Assembly: GCA_027056825.1 (NCBI GenBank)
Contig: JALUJS010000503.1
Location: 1 to 7,831, forward strand
DNA: 7,831 bases
DNA from: Candidatus Krumholzibacteriia bacterium
GTDB lineage: Bacteria > Krumholzibacteriota > Krumholzibacteriia > LZORAL124-64-63
Reading direction: 5' to 3'
Positions 1-6,780 of this stretch are shown piece after piece. Below the pieces are notes generated by a model, which was given only the letters and a program-made list of their open reading frames with translations, did no database searches and was not told the origin of the DNA. Within the stretch, counting starts at the first letter, position 1. Each line of letters begins with the position of its first letter. Both the position numbers and the translations under genes were made by a program.

Positions 1-390
1 GAAGATCCCCGCCCCCAGCTTCTTCGTGAAGGCGATGGAGATGTCCGTGCCCTTGGCCGCGCACAGGAAGGCGTCCTTCTGGCACAGCATGGACCCGCCG
101 AGGGCCGCCAGGTCCAGGGGCACGATGCGCCCCGGGTACGGCGCCGAGAAGGCCACGTGGGCCTTGCCCTGCCCGGTGTGCAGGAAGTTGGTGATGAAGA
201 AGCTCTCGCCGGTGAAGATCCGCTGCAGCCCCTTCATGATGCCGCCCTCGGTGCCGGTATCCATCCGGATGGCGTCCTCCATGTAGAGCATGGCGCCGGC
301 CTCGGCCACCACGGCCTCGCCCGGATCCAGTTCCACCACCACCGCCTGCATGTCGTCGCCGACGATTTCGTAATCGATGTCGTGAGCCAA
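1..390 (-). CDS. AIM24 / TIGR00266 family protein, N-terminal part (cut by window start)
   Basis: The 130 visible codons read without a stop from a TTG start to the window edge. The protein begins (M)AHDIDYEIVGDDMQ and carries the hallmarks of the AIM24/TIGR00266 beta-sandwich family: an early 'LDPGEAVVAEAGAMLYME' strand pair, a 'FTGESFFITNF' segment, 'APYPGRIVPLDL', 'GGSMLCQKDAFLCAAKG' and 'FTKKLGAGIF'. Family members are usually about 220-260 residues, so roughly half is visible. The molecular role in bacteria is not established; the name comes from a yeast mitochondrial inner-membrane protein. There is no signal peptide or membrane segment in the visible part, so it is probably cytoplasmic. 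The TTG start is chosen because an AGGGGG Shine-Dalgarno sits 7 bases upstream and the only other in-frame codons back to the previous gene are not starts. It lies 11 bases after the nucleotidase gene and is probably co-transcribed. Family assignment is firm; function is not. Confidence 0.9.
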   Translation of the reverse strand, partial: MAHDIDYEIVGDDMQAVVVELDPGEAVVAEAGAMLYMEDAIRMDTGTEGGIMKGLQRIFTGESFFITNFLHTGQGKAHVAFSAPYPGRIVPLDLAALGGSMLCQKDAFLCAAKGTDISIAFTKKLGAGIF

Positions 391-397
391 AACGGAT

Positions 398-403
398 CCC
401 CCT
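398..403 (-). promoter_or_regulatory. Ribosome binding site for the AIM24-family gene, overlapping the upstream stop codon
   Basis: On the minus strand the bases read AGGGGG, sharing its first two bases with the TAG stop (404-402) of the nucleotidase gene, and lie 7 bases before the TTG at 390. This site decides the unusual TTG start and implies that ribosomes finishing the nucleotidase can reload directly (translational coupling, inferred). Confidence 0.7.
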
Positions 404-1973
404 ACTGCTGATGTTCCCGTTCCACGGGCGTGTCCAGCCTCCGGATGCGCCCCTCCAGTCCGGCGGTCACGGTGCCGGATCGCTCGATGTCCTCGATGAC
501 CACCTCGGTCAGGGTCTGCCCCAGGTCCCGCAGCGGCGGCATGTCGATATCCAGGTAGACATGCGCCATGGCCGCCACGTAATCGGGCAACGCCACCGTA
601 TAGACGGCGTCCGGATCCAAAGGTTTCCCGCCGACCCTGATTTCCTCCACCACCGCCGCCTTCCCCGCCGGGTCCGCCCGGTAGGCGTAGGACAGGCCCG
701 AGACCTGCAGGATGCCGTGGTCCCGCGCGATGTCCGCGTCGGCGTTGTGCTGGACGATCCGCGCCAGTTGGCGCCCGGTGATCTCCATGACCACCAGCTC
801 GTTGGCGAACGGCAGGATCTCGTGGATGTCCAGGGCCGTCACGGGCCCGGCCTTGAGGGTCTTCCGGATGCCGCCGGAGTTCATCAGGGCCACGTCGCTG
901 CCTGCGCGCCGCCGCAGGACGTCCGCCAGCCAGTTGCCCAGCACGGTCTCGCCCCGGCCCCGCGTCATGTCCACCGCCAGGGTTCCGATGCGGCGGCCGA
1001 ACTCCTCCTGAACCCGGTTCGCGAACCCCTCCACCACCGCGGTCAGCTCCGGCGGGGCCACCGCGCCCTCGGCCCACAAGGTCACCAGCCGGCCCCGGTA
1101 GCCCACCACCTCGTCATGCTCGACCTTCACGTCCAGCCGGCCCAGGTTGGTCATGCGGGATCCGGCCTGCACGATGATGATGCCGCCGACCACCTCCGGT
1201 TCGGTCAGCCGCGTATGGCTGTGCCCGCCGACGATGATGTCCACCCCCGAACCCGCCAGCCGCGCGGCCAGTCCCCGGTCCGCGTCGATCCCGTTGTGGC
1301 TCAACAGCACGATCAGGTCGGTGGCCGGATCCAGGTCGACCAGCTGGCGCCGGATCATCGCCTCCTGGTCGGCCATGTACAGCCCGCCGAACCGCGCCGG
1401 GGACACGATGTTCTCCATGTCCCCGTACGAGATGGCCATGACGCCCACGCGCAGGCCCCCGCGCTCGAGCACCAGCGGCCCCGGAGCGACGAACGGGCGG
1501 CCCGAACCGTCCAGGATGTCCATGGCCATCACCGGGTAACCGAACAGGGACACCAGGCGCTTCAGGTTCCGGCGGCCGATGTCGAATTCATGGTTGCCCA
1601 CCACGCCGGCGTCGTACCCCAGCAGGGTCATCATCCTGGCCATGGCGTATCCCGGCACGCCGTCCTCTTCCAGGTTGCAGACCGGATTGCCGGTCATGAA
1701 GTCGCCCCCGTCGACGAGGATGTCCGCCGGCGAGGTCTCCCTTTCCCGCGCCAGGTGCCAGGCCAGGGGCGCCACCCCGCCCACGGAGCGGCCGTCATCG
1801 CGCCAGGTCGCCGGGCGCGGCAGGAAAGCGCCGTGGGTGTCGTTGGTGTGGAAGATGGTCAGGTCGAACGGCCCGTCCGACGGCGCCGGCTGACCCCAGG
1901 CCACCGCCGCCGACAACGCCAGGGCGACGGCCACCGCAGCAAAACGCCGCCATCCTCTTGTTCCTGCGTTCAT
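402..1973 (-). CDS. Secreted 5'-nucleotidase / metallophosphatase (UshA-like)
   Basis: This is a 523-residue, two-domain phosphoesterase of the UshA/CD73 type, which hydrolyses nucleotides or related phosphate esters outside the cytoplasm. Residues 1-29 look like a Sec signal peptide (RR at 9-10, hydrophobic 11-25, cleavage near AWG-Q); there is no lipobox. The N-terminal calcineurin-like domain has all the dinuclear metal motifs: NDTHG (Asp45, His47), DGGD (Asp91), GNHE (Asn127, His128), LSHNG (His226) and GGHSHT (His251, His253). The C-terminal 5_nucleotid_C domain (about 328-500) has the NSGGIR motif at 365-370 and LPFAN at 387-391. The chosen ATG has GGGAG 6 bases upstream and opens directly into the signal peptide; the reading frame extends 35 codons further upstream, but that part lacks signal-peptide character and is unlikely to be translated. 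It is probably the first gene of an operon with the AIM24-family gene. The exact substrate (nucleotides, UDP-sugars, 2',3'-cyclic nucleotides) cannot be read from the sequence. Confidence 0.92.
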   Translation of the reverse strand: MNAGTRGWRRFAAVAVALALSAAVAWGQPAPSDGPFDLTIFHTNDTHGAFLPRPATWRDDGRSVGGVAPLAWHLARERETSPADILVDGGDFMTGNPVCNLEEDGVPGYAMARMMTLLGYDAGVVGNHEFDIGRRNLKRLVSLFGYPVMAMDILDGSGRPFVAPGPLVLERGGLRVGVMAISYGDMENIVSPARFGGLYMADQEAMIRRQLVDLDPATDLIVLLSHNGIDADRGLAARLAGSGVDIIVGGHSHTRLTEPEVVGGIIIVQAGSRMTNLGRLDVKVEHDEVVGYRGRLVTLWAEGAVAPPELTAVVEGFANRVQEEFGRRIGTLAVDMTRGRGETVLGNWLADVLRRRAGSDVALMNSGGIRKTLKAGPVTALDIHEILPFANELVVMEITGRQLARIVQHNADADIARDHGILQVSGLSYAYRADPAGKAAVVEEIRVGGKPLDPDAVYTVALPDYVAAMAHVYLDIDMPPLRDLGQTLTEVVIEDIERSGTVTAGLEGRIRRLDTPVEREHQQ

Positions 1974-2076
1974 GGTATACTCCCGGTACGGCCGCCCGGG
2001 GGGCGGGCCTGTTTTCGAGTTCATTTCATTATGCAATTGCCCCGGCAACGGAGCACCCCTTATTTTGGCGGGCATC
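1974..2076. promoter_or_regulatory. Divergent promoter region between nucleotidase and membrane-protein genes
   Basis: These 103 bases separate two genes that point away from each other, so both promoters should lie here or partly in the coding ends. An AT-richer island at about 2010-2040 contains, on the minus strand, CATAAT (2033-2028), a 5/6 match to the -10 box, without a convincing -35 box at 16-18 bases. The same island holds the palindrome GCAATTGC (2033-2040) and an inverted repeat TTGCC-CC-GGCAA (2037-2048), possible operator-like elements. A GC hairpin CCGCCC-GGG-GGGCGG (1992-2006) lies in what would be the nucleotidase leader. Promoter assignment is inference. Confidence 0.4.
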
Positions 2077-3327
2077 ATGAAGAAGCTTCTGTCCCACGCT
2101 CCGGTCTTCCTCTGGCTCCAGGGCCTGACCTTCCTGTGTTTCGGCTATCTCATGTCCACACCCATCTGGCACGGGATGGACGGTGAGATCCTGTGCGAAG
2201 CCCACGCCCTGAACCAGAACCCGTGGTCCATGCTCGGGCACCTGGGCTTCTACTTCAGCCAGCCCATCCTGCAGCTGGCCTTCCTGCTCGAATACAGGGT
2301 CTTCGGGCTGGACACCGCCGGCTACATCGGAGTGAACCTGTTCGTCCACGCCTGCAACGCCTTCATCATCTACATGCTCGTGCACATGCTCTTTCCCCGC
2401 AAGAACATGGCGATGCTGGCGGCGTCCCTCTTCGCCCTCGGCGTGGGGAGCTACGGCAAGACCTTCATGAACATCTACCAGCTTGAATCGCTGATGGTGG
2501 CGGGGTTCCACCTGCTGGTCCTGTACGTCTTCATCCGCAACGACTTCCGCTACGGCGGCAAGGTCCTGTCCTGGTTCTACGCGCTGGGCCTGATCCTGTT
2601 CGTGCTGGCGGGCATGACCAAGGCGACATCCTTCAGTCTCATCCTCAGCCTCGCGGCCTACAAGGCGTTCTTCAACCCGTGGCGCAAGGGGAAGGTCCTG
2701 CTGTCGGCGGACCTGCTGGTCCTCATCGTCGTGGGCATCCTCATGTACTACGCCCAGAACCTGTGGGGCTACCGGGATCCCACCGTGTTCCACGTCGAGG
2801 ACGCCCCGCGCCACTACACCCTGCTGTCGGTGAAGAACATCTTCCGCTACCTGAACCTCATGTTCTTCCCCATGCAGCAGAGTCCCATCCTGGAGACCTC
2901 CCCCGGGTGGCTTGTGTTCCTCTTCCACGCCCGGCGCGTCATCCGCATCTTCCTGACCCTGTCGATCATCTCCTACAGCTTCTTCGGCTTCGTGTTCGGC
3001 AGCAAGGCCATCCGCTTCTTCATCGCCTGGACCTTCATCACCCTGCTGCCGTTTACCGCCCACACCGATACGGGGCTCTGGCTCAACCTCAGCCACCTCT
3101 ACCTGACCAGCCTGGGCCTGTGCGTCATCCTCGCCGCGGGGGTGGACGGCACCAAGGGCCTGCTGAAGGCCCGCCGCCGCCTGCGCTACACCCCCTACCT
3201 GCTGCCGCTGGTGTTCGTGGTCATGTCCCTGAGCCTGACCTGGAAGCTGAACAACAGCAACAGGATCAAGGCCGCCCAGCAGCAGGCGGTCACCATGCGG
3301 AAAATGGTCGCGGCCTCCTGCCGTTGA
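2077..3327 (+). CDS. Polytopic membrane protein, GT-C glycosyltransferase-like
   Basis: The 416-residue protein is strongly hydrophobic with roughly ten to twelve predicted membrane segments, among them about 8-28, 52-72, 82-105, 111-127, 135-153, 165-180, 208-226, 290-308, 312-328, 338-356 and 374-389. The layout resembles GT-C fold lipid-linked sugar transferases (PMT/ArnT-like): a first hydrophobic helix, an extracytoplasmic loop with acidic residues (Asp35, Glu37 in HGMDGEI), then 'YFSQPILQLAFLLEYRVFGLDTAGY' and 'NLFVHACNAFIIYMLVHMLF', a pattern common in uncharacterised bacterial proteins of that superfamily. The C-terminus (391-416) is short, polar and cytoplasm-like (KLNNSNRIKAAQQQ). 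No periplasmic C-terminal domain or TPR repeats follow, so it is compact for the class. The ATG start is preceded only by a weak GGCGGG; the frame stays open upstream to 1972, but the earlier residues are polar and overlap the opposing gene's start. No glycan gene is nearby to suggest a substrate. The superfamily call is inference; integral membrane location is firm. Confidence 0.8.
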   Translation: MKKLLSHAPVFLWLQGLTFLCFGYLMSTPIWHGMDGEILCEAHALNQNPWSMLGHLGFYFSQPILQLAFLLEYRVFGLDTAGYIGVNLFVHACNAFIIYMLVHMLFPRKNMAMLAASLFALGVGSYGKTFMNIYQLESLMVAGFHLLVLYVFIRNDFRYGGKVLSWFYALGLILFVLAGMTKATSFSLILSLAAYKAFFNPWRKGKVLLSADLLVLIVVGILMYYAQNLWGYRDPTVFHVEDAPRHYTLLSVKNIFRYLNLMFFPMQQSPILETSPGWLVFLFHARRVIRIFLTLSIISYSFFGFVFGSKAIRFFIAWTFITLLPFTAHTDTGLWLNLSHLYLTSLGLCVILAAGVDGTKGLLKARRRLRYTPYLLPLVFVVMSLSLTWKLNNSNRIKAAQQQAVTMRKMVAASCR

Positions 3328-3353
3328 AAGTCGGAAATTCCCGGCGGGGGAAC

Positions 3354-3382
3354 TTGGAATCCCGCAAAATCGGGGATATCTT
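3354..3382 (+). promoter_or_regulatory. Putative sigma-70-type promoter for the dehydrogenase gene
   Basis: TTGGAA (3354-3359, 4/6 match to TTGACA) and TATCTT (3377-3382, 4/6 match to TATAAT) are separated by exactly 17 bases within the 121-base gap before the dehydrogenase. Transcription would begin near 3389, leaving a leader of about 60 bases. The two half-matches are imperfect and the organism's sigma-factor preferences are unknown. Confidence 0.4.
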
Positions 3383-3448
3383 GGGGCCGGATAGCCCGGT
3401 TCGCCCCGCGGACCGGACTGGCGCAACACCACCAAGGAGACGGGAAAC

Positions 3449-4570
3449 ATGGCCAAGTACAAGATCGGCTGGATGCCGGGCGACGGCGTCGGTGTGGACG
3501 TCATGGACGCCACCAGGATCGTTCTGGACAAACTCGGATTCGACGCCGAGTACATTCACGGCGACATCGGCTGGGAGTTCTGGCGCACCGAAGCCAACCC
3601 CCTGCCGGACCGGACCATCGAGATGCTCAAGACCGTGGACGCCTCCCTGTTCGGGGCCATCACCAGCAAGCCCAAGGAAGAGGCCGAGGCCGAACTCGTC
3701 CCCGAGCTGCGGGGTACCGGCAAGGTCTACCGCAGCCCCATCGTCCGCCTGCGCCAGGAATTCAACCTGCGCACCAACCTGCGGCCCTGCAAGGCCTACC
3801 CCGGCAACCCCCTGAACTACCGCGACGACCTGGACCTGGTGGTCTTCCGGCAGAACACCGAGGGCCTGTACATGGGCGTGGAGTACCACCCCCTGCCCCA
3901 GGACGTGCGCAACAAGATGATCGACACCCATCCCAACCAGATGGCCCGCCTGGCCGACGTGCCCAACGAGGACATCGCCATCTCGGCGCGCATCTTCACC
4001 CGCAAGGGCTGCCGGGATATCGTCCGCGACGCCTTCGAGTACGCCAAGAAGTTCGGCTACAAGTCCGTCACCGTGGTCGAGAAGCCCAACGTGGTGCGCG
4101 AGACCAGCGGTCTGATGGTGCGCGAGGCCCGCAAGATCGCCAAGGACTACCCGGATATCGAACTGTGGGAGACCAATATCGACGCCATGTGCATGTGGCT
4201 GGTGAAGAACCCCCAGGACTACGGCGTGCTGGTCTCCAGCAACATGTTCGGGGACATCGTCAGCGACCTGTGCGCCCAGCTCGTGGGCGGCCTGGGCTTC
4301 GCCTGCAGCGGCAACATCGGCGACGAGGTGGCCGTGTTCGAACCCAGCCACGGCAGCGCCCCCAAGTACGTGGGCATGAACAAGGTCAACCCCGTGGCCA
4401 TGATCCTGTCGGCCAAGATGATGCTGGACTACCTGGGCGAGACCGACATGGCCGCGCGGCTGGAAAACGCCGTGGCCGAGGTCATCGCCGAGGGCCGGGT
4501 CCGCACCTACGACATGGGCGGGGCCAGCACCACCACCGAGATGGCCGAGGCCATCGCCGAACGGGTGTAG
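3449..4570 (+). CDS. Isocitrate/isopropylmalate dehydrogenase family enzyme (probable isocitrate dehydrogenase)
   Basis: The 373-residue protein is a beta-decarboxylating dehydrogenase, which oxidises a (2R,3S)-2-hydroxyacid and releases CO2 with NAD(P)+ and Mg2+ in the cytoplasm. Family residues are all visible by motif: nucleotide-fold start 'IGWMPGDGVG' (6-15), the arginine triad Arg102, Arg112 (LRP) and Arg134 (FRQNTEG), Tyr141, Lys212, Asp245, and the metal pair Asp269/Asp273 in NMFGDIVSD. The cofactor loop HGSAPKY (301-307) with Val313 and Tyr354 matches Lys344, Tyr345, Val351 and Tyr391 of E. coli NADP-dependent isocitrate dehydrogenase, rather than the Asp found in NAD-dependent members. 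The substrate helix reads SPIVRLRQ (96-103): Ser96 is retained but the E. coli Asn115 position is Ile98. It is shorter than E. coli Icd (416) and close to NAD-IDH and 3-isopropylmalate dehydrogenase length. Start supported by AAGGAG 9 bases upstream. No leu or lys genes are adjacent, which leans towards a TCA-cycle role; homoisocitrate, isopropylmalate or tartrate remain possible. Confidence 0.9.
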   Translation: MAKYKIGWMPGDGVGVDVMDATRIVLDKLGFDAEYIHGDIGWEFWRTEANPLPDRTIEMLKTVDASLFGAITSKPKEEAEAELVPELRGTGKVYRSPIVRLRQEFNLRTNLRPCKAYPGNPLNYRDDLDLVVFRQNTEGLYMGVEYHPLPQDVRNKMIDTHPNQMARLADVPNEDIAISARIFTRKGCRDIVRDAFEYAKKFGYKSVTVVEKPNVVRETSGLMVREARKIAKDYPDIELWETNIDAMCMWLVKNPQDYGVLVSSNMFGDIVSDLCAQLVGGLGFACSGNIGDEVAVFEPSHGSAPKYVGMNKVNPVAMILSAKMMLDYLGETDMAARLENAVAEVIAEGRVRTYDMGGASTTTEMAEAIAERV

Positions 4571-4596
4571 CGCTCCCCTGCCTGCCGACAACGCGC

Positions 4597-4632
4597 AAGG
4601 CCCCCGCGGTTCCGACCGCGGGGGCCTTTCTT
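4597..4632 (+). terminator. Intrinsic terminator between convergent dehydrogenase and ovoA genes
   Basis: A perfect 14-bp inverted repeat (4597-4610 with 4615-4628) closes over the tetraloop TCCG and is followed by TTTCTTC on the plus strand counting the last stem bases, 26 bases after the dehydrogenase stop. The stem core is GGCCCCCGCGGT. The T-rich tail is only on the plus-strand side; read from ovoA the hairpin is followed by GCGCG, so it may stop ovoA transcripts less efficiently, or act as a shared 3'-end structure. Confidence 0.92.
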
Positions 4633-4634
4633 CA

Positions 4635-6746
4635 TCAGGTATCCTTCCGGCGCCAGACGGTCATCTCGCTGATGGTGTGCTGGTGTTTCCGCGCGGTCTC
4701 CCGGATCACGAACTCCACCTGGTGGGGCTCGCCCACCGGCTCGAACCCGCCGGACAACGCCCGGGTCAGGCCCTCCAGGGTGGTGACGTTCTCACCGTCG
4801 ATCTTGCGCCCGCCCAGCCATTTGTCGCGGGGGGTGAATTCCTCCAGCCAGGTGTAGGGCGAGGTCAGCACCAGCAGGCCGCCCGGGTTGATACGCCCCG
4901 TGATCTGCTCCAGGAACAGGGCCGGATCGTACAGGCGGTCGATGAGGTTGGCCGCCAGCACCAGGTCGAACCCCGTGAACTGCTCCTTGAGATTGTGGGC
5001 GTCTCCCTGCCAGAACTCGACCCGGTCCCGCGTATCCTCCAGGTTCAGCTCCGCGAGGGTGCGCTCGTGGTACGAGACCAGCTCTCCCTCGTCCGGGATG
5101 GCGTAGCGGATCGAGCCCTTCTCCTTCATCTCCAGGGCCACCTTGATGAAGCGGGCCGAGAAGTCGATGCCCGTCACGTGGCCGCAGAACTTGGCCAACT
5201 CGAAGGTGGACCGTCCGGTGGCGCAGCCCAGGTCCAGCGCCCGGGCCACGTCCATGCCCCGACACTGCTGGCGGCACAGGGCCGCCACGCGGGCGGGGAA
5301 GTTCGGCACCTTGAAGTACCGCGGCCCGTAGTGGAACTCGCAGTACTGGGCCACCAGCTCGTCCGTCTCGTAGATGTCGTCCCGCACCGTCACCTCGTGC
5401 TCCGATTCGATGTACCGGAAGCCTGCGTGCTGGTAGAAGTGCCGCCGGAAGGCGTAGCGGGCGTGCCGCGTGGCCTCGTTGCCGGTGGAGATCCACGAGC
5501 CGCCCTTGATCAGGTTGTGCCGGGTGTCGAAGGTGGGCGTGGAGAAGTCGTCGTAGAGGGGGTGGACCGCGAAGCCCGGAAAACCGGTGATGGGCGTCTC
5601 GGTCCACTGCCACACGTTGCCAACCACGTCCCCGAATCCGCCGCGGGTGTTCTGGTCCACCGGAACGGACGACGCGAACTGCGCCAGGTCGATGTTGCCG
5701 GGAGCCTCGGTCCAGTCCGGCTGGTCGGGAATTCCCGTCACATCCAGGAGCCGGTACCACTCCTCCTCCGTCGGCAGGCGGACCGGCCGGCCGGTCCTGT
5801 CCGCCTGCCAGTTGCAGAAGGCCTTGGCCTCGAGCTGGTTGACCTCCACGGGCCAGTTCCACGGCATGGGGATCTCCTCGGCCAGGCAGCGCAGCTTCCA
5901 GTCGCCACCGGCGCCCCGTGTCCAGAAACGGGGATGCTCCGCCCCGGTGTATTCGCGCCAGCCCCAGCCCTCGTCCGTCCACCATTTCTGTTCCCGGTAC
6001 CCCCCGGCGTCCACGAACTCCCTGAACTCGCCGTTGGAGACCAAAAAGCGCGCGGCCCGGAAGTCGCCCACCTGCGTCTCGAGGCGGCCGTATTCGTTGT
6101 CCCACCCGTACAGGCGGTGATCGCGCTCCTTGCCCAGGACGACCTTGCCCCCCGGCACGTCCAGCAGCTCGTTGGGCGGGGCCTCGCCGCGGTCCGGACA
6201 CAGGGGCCACTCCGGCTGCGGTCGCACCTTGTCCAGGGGCAGCTGGCGGATGAGCACCGAGCTGGTCTCCAGGTGAATGCGCTCGTGCTCGATGCCCATC
6301 AGGATGACCCACATGGGGGAGTCCCAGCCCAGGGGCATCTTCAGCGGCAGCTCGCCGATGACCTGCTCGACCACCTCGCGCACCCGGTTGCGGTAGTCCC
6401 ACACCTCGGCCACCGTGGGCCAGTCGTAGTTCTTCTCGTCCAGGTCGTCCCAGCTCATCTCGTCCACGCCGATGGCGAAGATCGATTCGAAGCGGGGATT
6501 CACGCGCTCGGTGATGACCTTGGCCAGGACCAGCTTGTTGATGAAGAAGGTCGCCGTGTGCCCCAGGTAGAAGATCAGGGGATGGCGCAACGGGTCGGCG
6601 TGCAGGAAGTAGGCCTCGTCGTCGGCCATGACGTCGAACAGGCGTTCGTACAGCTCCCAGGAATTGCGGAAATACGCCAGGATCTCCTGCCGCTTGTCCT
6701 CGGCCTTGCCCTCGGTGAGCACCGGTGTCGGCAACGATTTCAGCAT
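4635..6746 (-). CDS. ovoA: OvoA: 5-histidylcysteine sulfoxide synthase with fused 4-mercaptohistidine N1-methyltransferase
   Basis: The 703-residue protein has the full OvoA architecture. OvoA couples L-cysteine to the imidazole C5 of L-histidine with O2 and a mononuclear non-haem iron, giving the sulfoxide; after C-S cleavage by OvoB, its C-terminal domain methylates 5-thiohistidine with SAM to ovothiol A, a redox-active thiol. The DinB-like domain (about 20-175) holds the iron ligands: His63 in LGHTATF and His154/His158 in EHERIHLETSSVLIRQ. The FGE-sulfatase/formylglycine-type domain (about 195-445) shows RLPTEEEW (323-330), DVVGNVWQWTE (373-383), IKGGSW (413-418) and the AFRRHFYQHAGFRY end. 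The Rossmann methyltransferase (about 465-700) has LDLGCATG (504-511), TGIDFS (525-530) and GDAHNL (581-586). EgtB lacks this last domain, which separates the two. Start: ATG with GAGAGGGA 7 bases upstream; an in-frame stop lies 11 codons further up. It is transcribed alone here; no ovoB-like PLP lyase is present. Probable antioxidant role. Confidence 0.96.
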   Translation of the reverse strand: MLKSLPTPVLTEGKAEDKRQEILAYFRNSWELYERLFDVMADDEAYFLHADPLRHPLIFYLGHTATFFINKLVLAKVITERVNPRFESIFAIGVDEMSWDDLDEKNYDWPTVAEVWDYRNRVREVVEQVIGELPLKMPLGWDSPMWVILMGIEHERIHLETSSVLIRQLPLDKVRPQPEWPLCPDRGEAPPNELLDVPGGKVVLGKERDHRLYGWDNEYGRLETQVGDFRAARFLVSNGEFREFVDAGGYREQKWWTDEGWGWREYTGAEHPRFWTRGAGGDWKLRCLAEEIPMPWNWPVEVNQLEAKAFCNWQADRTGRPVRLPTEEEWYRLLDVTGIPDQPDWTEAPGNIDLAQFASSVPVDQNTRGGFGDVVGNVWQWTETPITGFPGFAVHPLYDDFSTPTFDTRHNLIKGGSWISTGNEATRHARYAFRRHFYQHAGFRYIESEHEVTVRDDIYETDELVAQYCEFHYGPRYFKVPNFPARVAALCRQQCRGMDVARALDLGCATGRSTFELAKFCGHVTGIDFSARFIKVALEMKEKGSIRYAIPDEGELVSYHERTLAELNLEDTRDRVEFWQGDAHNLKEQFTGFDLVLAANLIDRLYDPALFLEQITGRINPGGLLVLTSPYTWLEEFTPRDKWLGGRKIDGENVTTLEGLTRALSGGFEPVGEPHQVEFVIRETARKHQHTISEMTVWRRKDT

Positions 6747-6759
6747 CGGTTCATCCCTC

Positions 6760-6780
6760 TCACGTAACCTGTTTCCTCAT
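6760..6780 (-). other. Possible six-codon leader ORF (MRKQVT) upstream of ovoA
   Basis: An ATG at 6780-6778 opens a six-codon frame ending in TGA at 6762-6760, just before the ovoA Shine-Dalgarno (6761-6754). It is preceded by a better ribosome binding site than ovoA itself, AAGGAGG (6796-6790), with 9 bases of spacing. It could be a translated leader peptide whose termination delivers ribosomes to ovoA, or a chance ATG in a purine-rich leader. No histidine or cysteine codons are present, so classical substrate-sensing attenuation is not indicated. Confidence 0.25.

Noticed and set aside
411..2186. Long open frame of 591 codons antisense to the nucleotidase gene
   Set aside because: It is a shadow of the G/C-ending codons of the real gene: His-, Arg-, Gln- and Pro-rich, without domains, while the minus strand shows complete UshA-type motifs.
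2029..3555. 508-codon minus-strand frame across the membrane-protein gene
   Set aside because: Low-complexity Glu/Gln/Val/His/Asp composition typical of an antisense frame; the plus strand encodes a clear polytopic membrane protein and the frame also runs into the dehydrogenase.
3449..4570. 3-isopropylmalate dehydrogenase (leuB) as the first-choice name
   Set aside because: The cofactor loop has Lys-Tyr instead of the Asp typical of LeuB, the RQNTEG context is shared with isocitrate-type enzymes, and no leu genes are adjacent. Substrate remains open.
3290..4591. 433-codon minus-strand frame antisense to the dehydrogenase
   Set aside because: Composition is dominated by Gly, His, Val, Asp and Ala, and the plus-strand enzyme has all family catalytic residues.
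4635..6746. EgtB (ergothioneine sulfoxide synthase) as the identity of the large minus-strand enzyme
   Set aside because: The C-terminal SAM methyltransferase fused to the FGE-like domain and the HERIHLETSSVLIRQLP signature are OvoA features; EgtB stops after the FGE-like domain.
4677..6767. 696-codon plus-strand frame antisense to ovoA
   Set aside because: No recognisable domains and biased composition; the minus strand carries intact OvoA motifs over the same bases.
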